64,000 nucleotides of DNA from Erythrobacter dokdonensis DSW-74 (GCF_001677335.1 NZ_LZYB01000002.1:310001-374000), one strand, 5' to 3'; numbered from the stretch's first letter, positions 10,318 to 19,735 are shown. The notes: a model not told the origin generated them from the letters alone. Translations and numbers: made by a program.

Positions 10318-10988
10318 AGCGTTGCCTCGATCGCGCGCGCCGCAGCTTCCGGGTCCTCCGCGCGGCTGATGGGGCGGCCGATGACGAGCACGCTGGCACC
10401 ATTGTCGCGGGCCTGACGCGGTGTCACCACACGCTTCTGGTCGCCTGTGCCGTTTCCGGCGGGGCGCAGGCCGGGGACGACGAAGAATCCGTCGCGCCAG
10501 GCCTTCCTCACCATGCCGACCTCCTGACCCGAACACACGATCCCGTCGAGACCCGCCGCATGGGCAAGCTCGGCCAGGCGCATCACCTGCGTTTCGGCGC
10601 TGCCATAGACTCCGGTTGCGGTCAGATCATTGGCATCAAGGCTGGTCAGCATGGTGACAGCCACCACCTTGCAACCTTCGGCAGCGGCGGCCTTGGCATC
10701 TTCCATCATCGCTCGCCCGCCGCTGGCATGGACAGTGACGATCGCGGGCTCGTAGACGTGGATCGCCTGCATCGCGGCGGCGACCGTATTGGGGATGTCG
10801 TGGAATTTCAGGTCGAGGAAGATCGGCAGGCCAAGATGCGCGATCTCGTGCACGCCATGCGCGCCATGGGCGCAAAAGAACTCCAGACCCAGCTTGACCC
10901 CGCCGACGTGGGCCTTGACCTTGCTGACCAGCGCCTTGGCCGCCTCGAGTTGCGGCACGTCGAGCGCGAGATAGACGGGGTTCGTCAT
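10314..10988 (-). CDS. pyrF: Orotidine-5'-phosphate decarboxylase
   Basis: Decarboxylates OMP to UMP, the last step of de novo pyrimidine synthesis. 224 residues. The catalytic D59-x-K61-x2-D64 array lies in FLDLKFHDIPNT, with VKLGLEFF earlier and VVPGLRP near the C-terminus. The ATG overlaps the TGA of the LapA-domain gene (ATGA), and the TGA overlaps the GNAT TTG. Pyrimidine, tryptophan, malonyl-CoA and folate genes are thus likely read from one transcript. Confidence 0.96.
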   Translation of the reverse strand: MTNPVYLALDVPQLEAAKALVSKVKAHVGGVKLGLEFFCAHGAHGVHEIAHLGLPIFLDLKFHDIPNTVAAAMQAIHVYEPAIVTVHASGGRAMMEDAKAAAAEGCKVVAVTMLTSLDANDLTATGVYGSAETQVMRLAELAHAAGLDGIVCSGQEVGMVRKAWRDGFFVVPGLRPAGNGTGDQKRVVTPRQARDNGASVLVIGRPISRAEDPEAAARAIEATL

Positions 10989-11365
10989 TCGCCTGCGCCT
11001 CCGTCGGTGGCATTGTCCGCCGGCGCGAGCGGATCGGCGGATTCTCCCCCCTTTGTCACCGGCTTTTCCCCAGATGTATCCACCGGTGCGGGGGCATGTG
11101 GTTCATGATGGCGGGCAAGTGCGGCGGTCTTGAGCGAGTTCTCCAGCGCCTTCACGCGCCGGTTCAGCCCCCATTTCACGCTGAGGTGATAGGCCCACAA
11201 AGGCAGGAAACCCAGCATGAACGCCATCAGCGCCAGCACCGGCAGGCGCGTTTCCATCACGAGGTTCTGCCACAAGGTGACCTCGACCGGCTTCCAGTTG
11301 TAGATCGAAAAGATCAGGAAGGCGACGAGGGCGAGAACCCAGATCATGGTGCGCAGGATCTTCAC
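10985..11365 (-). CDS. LapA-domain (DUF1049) inner-membrane protein
   Basis: 126-residue membrane protein with two predicted helices, about residues 7-25 (WVLALVAFLIFSIYNW) and 43-62 (LPVLALMAFMLGFLPLW). A short basic helix and a Pro/Asp-rich soluble tail follow. The WxPVEVTLW stretch after helix 1 is the LapA/DUF1049 signature. In E. coli LapA and LapB control LpxC turnover, but no lapB is adjacent here, so the role is only inferred. GTG start at 11365 with a strong AAGGAGG ten bases upstream (11382-11376). It looks like the first gene of the pyrF-trp-acc-folC run. Confidence 0.78.
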   Translation of the reverse strand: MKILRTMIWVLALVAFLIFSIYNWKPVEVTLWQNLVMETRLPVLALMAFMLGFLPLWAYHLSVKWGLNRRVKALENSLKTAALARHHEPHAPAPVDTSGEKPVTKGGESADPLAPADNATDGGAGE

Positions 11366-11441
11366 GGGCGGTCTGCCTCCTTATGGCCGATGAGCGCGCT
11401 GAGCCTAGGCGATTTGGCCCCGGTGTCCAGTAGTCCCGCTT

Positions 11442-12752
11442 TCACCCGAAGACCCGCGCGAAGATCGTGTCGACATGCTTGAAGTGGTAAGCGAGATCGA
11501 ATTTCTCTTCGAGTTGCTCCGGCGAAAGCGCGGCCGTTACTGCCTCGTCCGCCTTGAGCAGATCGAGCAGCGACAGCGCGCCGTCCGATTCCCACACCTT
11601 CATCGCGTTCCTCTGCACCAGCCGGTAGGCATCGTCGCGGGTGAGGCCGGCCTGCGTCAGCGCCAGCAGCACACGCTGGGAATGGATCAGGCCGCCCATG
11701 CGGTTGAGGTTCTTCTCCATCCGTTCGGGATAGACCAGCAGCTTCTCGACCACGCCGGTGAGGCGTGCCAGCGCGAAATCGAGCGTGATGGTCGCATCCG
11801 GGCCGATGAAGCGTTCGACCGAGGAATGGGAGATGTCGCGCTCGTGCCACAGCGCGACATTTTCCAGCGCGGGCAGGGCATAGGAGCGGATCATGCGGGC
11901 CTGACCGGTGAGGTTCTCGGTGAGGATCGGGTTGCGCTTGTGGGGCATCGCGCTCGAACCCTTCTGGCCGGGCGAGAAATATTCCTCCGCTTCCAGTACT
12001 TCGGTGCGCTGAAGGTGGCGGATTTCCACCGCCAGCCGCTCGATACTGCCTGCGATCACGGCGAGCGTGGCGAAATACATCGCATGACGATCGCGCGGGA
12101 TGACCTGCGTCGAGACAGGCTCTACCGCGAGGCCAAGCTGCTGTGCGACGTATTCCTCGACCTGCGGATCGACATTGGCAAAGGTGCCGACCGCGCCCGA
12201 AATGGCGCAAGTGGCGATCTCGGCCCGCGCTGCGACCAGCCGCGCACGGCAACGGTCGAATTCGGCATAGGCTTGTGCCAGCTTGAGGCCGAATGTCACC
12301 GGCTCGGCATGGATGCCGTGGCTGCGACCGATGGTGGGGGTGTATTTATGCTCCTCGGCCCGGGTGCGGATCGCGGCGAGCAACGCGTCGAGGTCGGCGA
12401 TCAGGATGTCGCTTGCGCGCGCCAGCTGCACCGAGAGCGTGGTGTCGAGCACATCGGAACTGGTCATGCCCTGGTGCATGAAGCGGGCTTCCTCGCCCAC
12501 TTGCTGAGCGACCCAGTCGAGAAAGGCGATCACGTCATGCTTGGTGACCGCCTCGATTGCATCGATGGCAGCAACGTCGATCGCCGGATTGGTCGCCCAC
12601 CAGTCCCACAGTGCCTTGGCGGCGCTCTGCGGGACGACACCCAGCTCGGCGAGCTTCTGGGTCGCATGAGCCTCGATCTCGAACCAGATGCGGTATTTCG
12701 CTTCCGGCTCCCACAGGGCGGTCATTTGCGGACGGGCGTAGCGGGGGACCAT
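11442..12752 (-). CDS. purB: Adenylosuccinate lyase
   Basis: Fumarase/aspartase-superfamily enzyme that acts twice in purine synthesis: it splits SAICAR to AICAR and adenylosuccinate to AMP, releasing fumarate. 436 residues from ATG 12752 (MVPRYARPQM). The flexible signature loop GSSAMPHKRNP carries the catalytic Ser. TSSDVLDTTLS and GRSHGIHAEP supply the other active-site blocks. A longer in-frame reading reaches into the acyltransferase gene in a wrong frame and is rejected. It is 76 bases upstream of the LapA gene, possibly in the same transcript. Confidence 0.96.
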   Translation of the reverse strand: MVPRYARPQMTALWEPEAKYRIWFEIEAHATQKLAELGVVPQSAAKALWDWWATNPAIDVAAIDAIEAVTKHDVIAFLDWVAQQVGEEARFMHQGMTSSDVLDTTLSVQLARASDILIADLDALLAAIRTRAEEHKYTPTIGRSHGIHAEPVTFGLKLAQAYAEFDRCRARLVAARAEIATCAISGAVGTFANVDPQVEEYVAQQLGLAVEPVSTQVIPRDRHAMYFATLAVIAGSIERLAVEIRHLQRTEVLEAEEYFSPGQKGSSAMPHKRNPILTENLTGQARMIRSYALPALENVALWHERDISHSSVERFIGPDATITLDFALARLTGVVEKLLVYPERMEKNLNRMGGLIHSQRVLLALTQAGLTRDDAYRLVQRNAMKVWESDGALSLLDLLKADEAVTAALSPEQLEEKFDLAYHFKHVDTIFARVFG

Positions 12753-12856
12753 GATCGACTCCGGAAAGGCAGGTTTCGGCGTGCGCGGTAGGGAAGGGTG
12801 CCGCTCTAGGCAAGGACCCAGCGATGCCCGATCCGCACCCGGGCGTCGAGGCAGGT

Positions 12857-14785
12857 TCAGCGCGGCAGAAGTGCGGGCGGCTGCTGTGGCAATGCGATCC
12901 CGGCCATGACCCGCGCGGCGGCAGCATCGGTCATGTGACTGCCATCCCAGTAATTGAGCTTGCCCTCCTGTAGCAGGAGACAACGCCCGTTCGGGCAAAG
13001 CGGGGCTGCGGCGTCCACATAGTCGAACCGCTGCGAGCCGGCCGTGAAGTCGCGTAGCGCGGCGCTGATTGCGCGACCTTCGGCAAGGGATGCGGGATAG
13101 GAATCGGCGCAGGTCACGTTGCGCCAGGCCCGGCAGCGCAGCCAGCCCTTGCCGAACAAACTGCCAGCGGCCCAGGCCGTGGGCGAATTGCCGACGATGA
13201 TGATCCGGGTGCCGGCCGGGAGGCGTGCTGCCAACCGTTCCATGGCCAGCAGCAGACGCGCCCTGCCTTGCGCTCCGGTGGTGAGACCGACTGATCGGTT
13301 GGTTCCTGCCGCGAAGAGCTCGCGCTCCCATCGCTGTGCCCAGATCACCGTGCCGATGCCGCGGCGCCGGACGATGTCGGTGAGCTGGCGGGGCAGCGCG
13401 CGGCAGGCTTCGCTCTGCGGATCGGCGGCGCTCCGGCTCGTCAATTCCCCGGTCGAAAGACAGCCCGAATGGCTCACTAGCGCCCCCGGTCCGAAACGCG
13501 CGGTCGCGGCGGCATAATATTGGGCGGCGTGACTGTCGCCATAAAGGACAAAGGCAAGCGGGTCGTCCGGCGGTTCGCTTATGCCCAGACTTGCCAAAGG
13601 GGGGCGCAGCCCGCCGAGCTGCCCTGCCTCGGCCATGCTGCGCGGACCGACAGCTCCGAGATATCCGGCTGCTCCCAACGCCAGCGGCAACGCGAGGCCC
13701 ATTACGCTCGCGCCGGCCAGCAGATCCCGTCCGGCGAGCAGGCGCCCTCGGCGGACCGGCTGTTCGATCAGCCGGAAGGACAACCAGCCCAGCATGACGG
13801 AAAGCGCTATGCCGCCGATCTTAGTGGCCAGGGGCAGAGGGCCGAAATGGACGTAACCGATGAAGAACAGCACCGGCTGGTGCCACAGATAGATGCCGAA
13901 GGACGCCAGGCCGAGCAGCACCGGCAGCCGCAGTGCCAGCATCCGGCCCGCAAGCGTATTCCGGTCAGAGAACAACAGCACCAGCGCCGTGCCGACCGTG
14001 GGAAGAAGAAACATGGGGCCGGGTGCCGGGGTCGTCGGCCCGATCAGAACAAAGCCTGCAAGGATCAGTGCGATCCCCGCCGAAGCGGCCGCACCATTGG
14101 TGCGCGGCGCACGCGGAAGCAGCGCACAGGCAGCGCCAAGCATGAGCTCCCACATGCGCGTCGGCAGGAGATAGAACGCCGCGAGCGGCCAGCGCGGGGC
14201 AAGCGCGACGGCCAGCGCAAAACTCGCCAGCCCGATTGCCGCGACCGCCAGCCACATCGCCCGCCTGCCGCCCCGGCCAAAGGCGACCAGCATCAACAGC
14301 GGAAAGATGATGTAGAACTGTTCCTCCACCCCCAGCGTCCACGTGTGGATCAGGGGCTGCGCACCCTCGAAGCTGAAGAAATAATCGGTGCGCTCGGCGA
14401 AATGGATGTTGGCGGCGAAAACCGATGCGGCCACCAGCGCCTTGGCAAAGAACGTGAAGTCTTCCGGTATAAGCAGCGCCCAAGCTGCAAGCGATGTGGC
14501 CGCCAGCATGGCCGCAAGTGCCGGGACGATGCGGCGCACGCGTCGTTCCCAGAAGCGCAGCAGGGAAAACCGTCCCTCTGCCAGTTCGGTAGCCACAATC
14601 CCGGTGATGAGATAGCCACTGATAACAAAGAATATATCGACCCCGACGAAGCCCCCGGGCAAAAGCTCGGGTTCGGCATGGTGGAGCACCACCGGCGCAA
14701 TCGCGAGAGCCCGCAGCCCGTCGATTTCGGGCCGATAGCGCGCACGGCTGTCCGGCAGCGCCCCGGGCGACGCCGCATCGGCCAT
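12857..14785 (-). CDS. Acyltransferase-3 membrane protein with C-terminal SGNH domain
   Basis: OafA/YrhL-type transferase that O-acetylates a surface polysaccharide, lipid or murein. 642 residues. The N-terminal AT3 domain starts with RYRPEIDGLRALA and FVGVDIFFVISGYLITG, and about ten membrane helices run to about residue 360. The C-terminal half is an SGNH hydrolase-like domain with LYGDSHAAQYY (block I Ser) and YWDGSHMTDAAAARV (block V Asp-x2-His). ATG 14785 overlaps the radC TGA. No O-antigen genes flank it, so the acceptor is unknown. Confidence 0.88.
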   Translation of the reverse strand: MADAASPGALPDSRARYRPEIDGLRALAIAPVVLHHAEPELLPGGFVGVDIFFVISGYLITGIVATELAEGRFSLLRFWERRVRRIVPALAAMLAATSLAAWALLIPEDFTFFAKALVAASVFAANIHFAERTDYFFSFEGAQPLIHTWTLGVEEQFYIIFPLLMLVAFGRGGRRAMWLAVAAIGLASFALAVALAPRWPLAAFYLLPTRMWELMLGAACALLPRAPRTNGAAASAGIALILAGFVLIGPTTPAPGPMFLLPTVGTALVLLFSDRNTLAGRMLALRLPVLLGLASFGIYLWHQPVLFFIGYVHFGPLPLATKIGGIALSVMLGWLSFRLIEQPVRRGRLLAGRDLLAGASVMGLALPLALGAAGYLGAVGPRSMAEAGQLGGLRPPLASLGISEPPDDPLAFVLYGDSHAAQYYAAATARFGPGALVSHSGCLSTGELTSRSAADPQSEACRALPRQLTDIVRRRGIGTVIWAQRWERELFAAGTNRSVGLTTGAQGRARLLLAMERLAARLPAGTRIIIVGNSPTAWAAGSLFGKGWLRCRAWRNVTCADSYPASLAEGRAISAALRDFTAGSQRFDYVDAAAPLCPNGRCLLLQEGKLNYWDGSHMTDAAAARVMAGIALPQQPPALLPR

Positions 14786-15519
14786 CAGATGAGCCCCTTC
14801 GACCTCAGCGAGGTGTGCCCCTCGCGCCCGATAATGACATGATCGTGGACCGTAACGCCCAGCAGTCGGCCGGCTTCGGCGATGCGCTGGGTGATCTGGA
14901 TGTCGGCGCGGCTCGGCTCCGGGGAGCCGGACGGGTGGTTGTGGACAAGGATCATTGCCGATGCACCCACGTCCATTGCCCGGCGGATCACTTCGCGCGG
15001 GTGAATTGCCGCCTCGTCGATCGACCCGTCGCCGAGGTGATGATCCTCGATCAGCCGGTTGCGGGTGTCGAGATAGAGGATCCGCACCCGCTCGATGGTC
15101 AGATGCGCCATGTCGGTGGTGAGATAGTCGATCAGCGCCTGCCAGCTGCCCAGCACCGGCTTCTTGACGATCTCGCCGCGGGTCATGCGCCGCGCGGCAA
15201 TGGCGACGGCCTTCAATGCCGCAGCGCTGTTCTCGCCGACGCCCGCGACCCGCTGGATCGCCCGAGGGTCGGCATTGAGCACGCCGGCAAGGCTGCCGAA
15301 TTGTGCGATCAGGGCCTTGGCAATGGGTTTGGTGTCGCCGCGCGCGATGGCCGCGAAAAGCAGGTATTCGAGCACCTCGTAATCGGCCAGCGCCTCGGCG
15401 CCGCCGGTGAGCAGCCGCTCACGCAGGCGGGCGCGATGGCCGGCCCCCGCGCTCTTGCCCGCATCGGGGCGAGCGCGCGGCGCCTCGCGAAAATCGAAAC
15501 CCTCTTCAGCTTCCGGCAA
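14785..15519 (-). CDS. radC: RadC family JAB/MPN-domain protein
   Basis: 244 residues. An N-terminal helix-hairpin-helix region (GVLNADPRAIQRVAGVG) precedes a JAMM metal-binding domain with VHNHPSGSPEPSRADI, matching the H-x-H-P-S-G...D signature. RadC was once linked to DNA repair, but its true function is unsettled. The start appears to be TTG at 15519 (MPEAEEGFDF); no ATG is available in frame nearby. It shares a 73-base divergent intergenic region with ydbH and overlaps the acyltransferase start by four bases. Confidence 0.88.
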   Translation of the reverse strand: MPEAEEGFDFREAPRARPDAGKSAGAGHRARLRERLLTGGAEALADYEVLEYLLFAAIARGDTKPIAKALIAQFGSLAGVLNADPRAIQRVAGVGENSAAALKAVAIAARRMTRGEIVKKPVLGSWQALIDYLTTDMAHLTIERVRILYLDTRNRLIEDHHLGDGSIDEAAIHPREVIRRAMDVGASAMILVHNHPSGSPEPSRADIQITQRIAEAGRLLGVTVHDHVIIGREGHTSLRSKGLI

Positions 15520-15592
15520 TGCGGCCCCCGGCAGGAATTACACCCGCTCTATCATTGCCTTTGGGCGGCGATGGGCGCAAGGGTGACGAGCA

Positions 15593-18500
15593 ATGGCGGT
15601 GGCTGAAACGCATGACGAGACTTCCCTGCCAGTCGGGCGCAATCGCCGCTGGTTGCGGCTGTGGCGAACCCGGATCGGACTGGGCGGCGCGGCGCTGGCG
15701 CTGGCCGCCGGAGGTGCCGCATGGCTTGATCGTGACCGGATTGCGGGCAATTTTCTCGACGACTATCTGAAAGAGAGCGGCGTTCGTGCGTCGTATCGTA
15801 TCCTTGCAATCGGTCCGCGCACACAGGTGATCGAGGACCTCGTGGTCGGCGATCCGGCCCGTCCTGATCTTACCGCGCGGCGATTGGTGGTGGAGTTGGG
15901 CGTCGGCTGGGCGGGGCCGGAGGTGCGGCGCGTGCGTGTCGACGGCGCGCGGCTCTATGGCTCATATGCCGGCGACAAGCTCAGCCTCGGCGCGCTCGAT
16001 CCGCTGGTGTTCACCGGCAGCGACGCGCCGCCGGCATTGCCCGCGATCGACCTGGTGCTGAACGATGCCCGCGCGCTGCTGGAGAGCGATTACGGCGCGG
16101 TCGGAGTGAAGCTGGAGGGCCATGGACGGCTCGATGACGGCTTTGCCGGGACCCTCGCCGCGACCGCGCCGGGGATCGGGATCGCGGGCTGCAAGGCCGG
16201 GACTGCAACCCTTTTCGGAAAGCTGTCGACCGCAGGCGGCGCACCGCAGTTCAACGGGCCGCTGCGTCTGTCACAGCTCGATTGCGGCGGTGCGAGCGTG
16301 ACACGGGCGGATATCGGCACCCGTCTTGCGCTGGCGCGGGATTTCGCCGGGGCCGAGGGCGACTTCCGCCTCGAGGCTTCGGGCATTCGCTCCGACACGC
16401 TGGCGGGCGAGGGGCTGGAAGGCACCGCCCGGCTCGCCTGGTCGGACAAGGGGCTGGTCATCGCGCATGATGTGGCACTAGCAGACGTCACTGCGCCGCA
16501 AGGCCGCCTTGCGCGGCTGGCCGCGAAGGGCACCTGGCGCTCGTCCGCCGGCGGCTCGCTTGCCGCGCGCGGGGAATGGCAGGGCGATTTCCGCGGCGAG
16601 GGGCTGAGGGCCGATGCCGCCCTGTGGGAAACCCTCGCCACGGCAGGGCACGGGCTCGAGGGCACGCTGCTCGCCCCGCTGCTTGGGCAGGCGCGCGGGG
16701 GACTGTCGCAGGCGCTCGATGGCGCAAGCTTCCGCGCCGAGGCGATCCTGCGCCGCAAGGACGCATCGACCGCGCTGATCGTGCCTGAAGGCAGCCTTTC
16801 TACCCGCACGGGCGAGCGGGTGCTGGCCCTGTCGCAGATCAGCGCCGGACTGACAGGCGAGGGACTGTCCGGCCTGCGCGGCAACATCCTTGTCGGCGGC
16901 GCGGGTCTGCCGAACATCAACGGCCGGATGGAGCAGGCCCGCGGCGGCTGGGGGCTGCGGCTGGCAATGGCTGAATATCGCGCGGGCGCAAACCGGATTT
17001 CCATCCCGCGGCTGACCGTGCGGCAGGAAGGCGGCGACGGCTTGCGGTTCGATGGCGTGGCCACTGCCAGCGGAGAACTGCCGGGCGGCGCGTTGGACGG
17101 GCTGGAGCTGCCGTTCGAGGGGCGCTGGTCGGCTGCCGGGGGCCTGGTGGTGGGCAACCGCTGCATGCCGCTGAAGTTCCGCGCGTTGGCGCTCTCCGGG
17201 CTGGAACTGGCGGGGCAGCAGGTCACGCTTTGTCCCGAGGATGGGTCGCCGCTCCTGGCCTATCGCGACGGGCTGCGCGTTGCAGCGCGCACCGGCCCGC
17301 TCGAACTGGCGGGCAGGCTGGGCGATACGCCTGCGCAGCTGGCGGCAGGCGGAGCATGGCTGCGCTATCCGGCGCCTTTTGCGCTGGAGGATGTCGCGAT
17401 CCGGATGGGCGAAGCCGACAGCGAGGTGCGCCTCGCTGCCGCAAAGATCACCGGCAGCCTTGCCCAGGGGATTGGCGGCGCTTTCAGCGGCGGCACGGCC
17501 CGGCTCGTGGCGCTGCCGTTCGATCTCGATAGGGTGTCGGGCGAATGGACCTTTGCTGACGGGGCGCTGCGGCTGGTGGAGGGCGCTTTCACGCTTTCCG
17601 ACCGCCCGCCCGAAGGCCCGGCGCGCTTTGTGCCGCTTGCCGCGCGCGGGGCCACGATGACGCTGAGCGACACGGCGATCGACGCCCGCGCCCGGCTGAA
17701 CCATCCGGCATCCGACCGGCTTGTGGCGCAAGTGACGGTGTCCCACGATCTGGAATCGGCCGCAGGTGGCGCGCGCCTTACCGTGCCGAGCCTGGTGTTC
17801 GACAAGGGTTTTCAGCCCGAGGAGCTGTCCTACCTTGCCGAAGACCTGATCGTGTTCGCGGACGGCACGATCACCGGTGAAGGCCGGATCGACTGGCGCG
17901 GTGAGGAAATCACCAGCAGCGGACGTTTCGCCAGCGACGGCTTTGATTTCGCCGCACCCTTTGGTCCGGTGCGCGGCTTGAAGGGCGAGGTGGTGTTCAC
18001 CGATCTCGTCAATCTCACGACCGCGCCGGATCAGTTGCTGACTATTGATGCCATCAATCCCGGGGTCGAGGTGCTGGACGGCACGGTGCGCTTTGATCTC
18101 AGCGAGGGCACGCTGCTTTCCCTGCGCGACGCGCGCTTCCCCTTCATGGGCGGCCAGCTGGTGCTGCGCCCGCTCAAGCTGGATTTCTCGCGGCCCGAGG
18201 AACGCCGCTATGTGTTCGATATCGTGGGACTGGATGCAGCCCGCTTCGTCGCACAGATGGAGCTCACCAATATCGGCGCAAGCGGCACGTTTGACGGCAC
18301 GGTCCCGATCATCTTCGATGCCGAGAGCAACGGGCGGATCGAGAGGGGCGAATTGCGCAGCCGCGAGGGCGGCGGCAATGTCGCCTATATCGGCGAACTG
18401 ACCTACGAGGATCTCGGTGCGATGGGCAATTTCGCATTCGCTGCCCTGCGCTCGCTCGATTACCGCAAAATGAGCGTCGGACTGAACGGCAGCCTCGGCG

Positions 18501-18784
18501 GAGAAATCATCACCAATTTCGACTTCGATGGCGTGCGCCAGGGGGTTGGCACCAGCCGCAACTTCATCACCCGGCGGATCGCGCGGCTGCCGATCCGATT
18601 CCGCATCAACGTCCGTTCCGAAAACTTCTACGAGTTGTCCACCATGGTCCGCTCGTTCTGGGACGTGGACTATCTCGGCAACCCGGTCGATCGCGGGCTG
18701 CTGAAGGCCGAAAACGGCCGCTTTGTCCCGGCCGACACCTTGCGCATTCCCGTTCAACCTCCCGAAAGCGAAGACCAGCCATGA
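15593..18784 (+). CDS. ydbH: YdbH-like intermembrane phospholipid-transport (AsmA-superfamily) protein
   Basis: 1063 residues. One N-terminal membrane anchor (about 28-45, GGAALALAAGGAAWL) precedes a long beta-rich region typical of the TamB/YhdP/YdbH bridge proteins that move phospholipids from inner to outer membrane. The C-terminal third holds the conserved blocks GLDAARFVAQMELTNIGASG and LNGSLGGEIITNFDFDGV. The next two genes encode a YnbE-like lipoprotein and a YdbL-like protein, the standard trio in Proteobacteria, and this supports the assignment more than residue motifs do. ATG 15593; the stop overlaps a possible ATG of the next frame (ATGA). Confidence 0.82.
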   Translation: MAVAETHDETSLPVGRNRRWLRLWRTRIGLGGAALALAAGGAAWLDRDRIAGNFLDDYLKESGVRASYRILAIGPRTQVIEDLVVGDPARPDLTARRLVVELGVGWAGPEVRRVRVDGARLYGSYAGDKLSLGALDPLVFTGSDAPPALPAIDLVLNDARALLESDYGAVGVKLEGHGRLDDGFAGTLAATAPGIGIAGCKAGTATLFGKLSTAGGAPQFNGPLRLSQLDCGGASVTRADIGTRLALARDFAGAEGDFRLEASGIRSDTLAGEGLEGTARLAWSDKGLVIAHDVALADVTAPQGRLARLAAKGTWRSSAGGSLAARGEWQGDFRGEGLRADAALWETLATAGHGLEGTLLAPLLGQARGGLSQALDGASFRAEAILRRKDASTALIVPEGSLSTRTGERVLALSQISAGLTGEGLSGLRGNILVGGAGLPNINGRMEQARGGWGLRLAMAEYRAGANRISIPRLTVRQEGGDGLRFDGVATASGELPGGALDGLELPFEGRWSAAGGLVVGNRCMPLKFRALALSGLELAGQQVTLCPEDGSPLLAYRDGLRVAARTGPLELAGRLGDTPAQLAAGGAWLRYPAPFALEDVAIRMGEADSEVRLAAAKITGSLAQGIGGAFSGGTARLVALPFDLDRVSGEWTFADGALRLVEGAFTLSDRPPEGPARFVPLAARGATMTLSDTAIDARARLNHPASDRLVAQVTVSHDLESAAGGARLTVPSLVFDKGFQPEELSYLAEDLIVFADGTITGEGRIDWRGEEITSSGRFASDGFDFAAPFGPVRGLKGEVVFTDLVNLTTAPDQLLTIDAINPGVEVLDGTVRFDLSEGTLLSLRDARFPFMGGQLVLRPLKLDFSRPEERRYVFDIVGLDAARFVAQMELTNIGASGTFDGTVPIIFDAESNGRIERGELRSREGGGNVAYIGELTYEDLGAMGNFAFAALRSLDYRKMSVGLNGSLGGEIITNFDFDGVRQGVGTSRNFITRRIARLPIRFRINVRSENFYELSTMVRSFWDVDYLGNPVDRGLLKAENGRFVPADTLRIPVQPPESEDQP

Positions 18785-18855
18785 AGATCACGCAATTGAC
18801 CGCGTCCCGGCGCGCTGCCACACCCGAGGACGGACCGCGGGGAGGGGCAGCACGC

Positions 18856-19059
18856 ATGGCAAGGCGAGGACACGCGAGGGCCGGAGCCAGTCTGGCGCTG
18901 GGCGCGCTCCTTTCGGCAGGTCTGGGCGGCTGCATCAATATCGCCGCGCCGGACGAGCCGATCGTGATCGAGCTCAACGTCAACATCCGGCAGGAAGTGA
19001 TCTATCGTCTGGCCGAGGACGCGGCCAATACGATCGAAGAGAACGCGGACATATTCTGA
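18856..19059 (+). CDS. ynbE: YnbE-like outer-membrane lipoprotein
   Basis: Small lipoprotein that in E. coli partners YdbH to complete the intermembrane bridge. From ATG 18856 it has 67 residues: a signal peptide ending in the lipobox LGGC (Cys at about 26), then a short mature part with VIELNVNIRQEVIYRL and AANTIEENADIF, as in the family. GGAGGGG lies nine bases upstream of this ATG. An in-frame ATG at 18781 overlapping the ydbH stop would add 25 residues before the signal peptide, which is unlikely though automated callers may prefer it. Confidence 0.83.
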   Translation: MARRGHARAGASLALGALLSAGLGGCINIAAPDEPIVIELNVNIRQEVIYRLAEDAANTIEENADIF

Positions 19060-19091
19060 TGTTTATGCGCGGGCGACACGGAGGACTGACA

Positions 19092-19475
19092 ATGCGCAAG
19101 GCGACCCTTGGGATGACAGCGGCAGCAGCAGCGCTGCTGGGTCTGGCAGCCACCCCGGCCATGGCCGATCGCGATCCCGCCTATGCTGCGGCGCGCGCGC
19201 AGGGCAAGGTGGGCGAGAAGCCCGACGGTTATCTCGGCATCGTCGGAAGGGCTGACCCGGCATTGCAGCGCGTGGTCGACAATATCAATATCAAGCGCAA
19301 GGCGGTCTATTCGCAAAAGGCGCTGGAGAACAAGGCTACGCCCGATGCCTATGCCTTTACCGCAGGTTGCCAGGCCATCGCCCGCACGGTTCCGGGAGAA
19401 AAATACATGGCGCCCGACGGCAGCTGGCAGACCCGCACCAGCGCGCCCCCGATCAGGGATCCGCGTTGTCCTTGA
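19092..19475 (+). CDS. ydbL: YdbL-like (DUF1318) periplasmic protein
   Basis: 127-residue exported protein with a cleavable signal peptide ending near AMA (about residue 25). The mature domain has YLGIVGRADPALQRVV, then INIKRKAVYSQKA, characteristic of YdbL/DUF1318. In E. coli YdbL modulates the YdbH-YnbE complex. The start ATG 19092 is preceded by GGAGG at 19080-19084; an in-frame ATG at 19059 lacks such a site. Two Cys residues (in AGCQAIAR and at the C-terminal RCP) may form a disulfide. Last gene of the trio. Confidence 0.82.
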   Translation: MRKATLGMTAAAAALLGLAATPAMADRDPAYAAARAQGKVGEKPDGYLGIVGRADPALQRVVDNINIKRKAVYSQKALENKATPDAYAFTAGCQAIARTVPGEKYMAPDGSWQTRTSAPPIRDPRCP

Positions 19476-19642
19476 TTCTTGCCTGTTCGCCTGCACGGGC
19501 ATGTCGTCGGCGCCGTTTCAGCTGGTGCGGGCTTGAGCATCTGCAGGCAGCCGGCCTTCGGCCCGCGTAATCCAGGATTTCGTATCGCGGGGGCAATGCG
19601 GAACACAAAGGTTCGCAACTGCACAAACAAGGCCCGCCCGAT

Positions 19643-19671
19643 GTTGACTTGGGTGTGACCCCCTTCTAAGG
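19643..19671 (+). promoter_or_regulatory. Predicted sigma-70-type promoter of the F0 ATP synthase operon
   Basis: GTTGAC (19643-19648), a 17-base spacer and CTAAGG (19666-19671) fit the alphaproteobacterial CTTGAC-N17-CTATAT form except in the last -10 bases. The -10 lies in a perfect palindrome CCCCCTT-CT-AAGGGGG (19659-19674). About 64 bases separate it from the atpI ATG. The rest of the 260-base ydbL-atpI gap (19476-19735) shows no gene or clear terminator. Confidence 0.5.
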
Positions 19672-19735
19672 GGGCGGCGCCCTCGGCGGGCACCTCATTG
19701 CGCGTGCCTTGTCTTTCCTTTTTCGGTAGCATGGC

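Noticed and set aside
12857-13331. N-terminal extension of purB into the acyltransferase gene
   Set aside because: It is a different frame of the acyltransferase. PurB length and its start at 12752 fit the family.
16478-18757. Open frame of 759 codons opposite ydbH
   Set aside because: High-GC antisense shadow. ydbH has a coherent domain plan and operon partners; this frame shows no family block.
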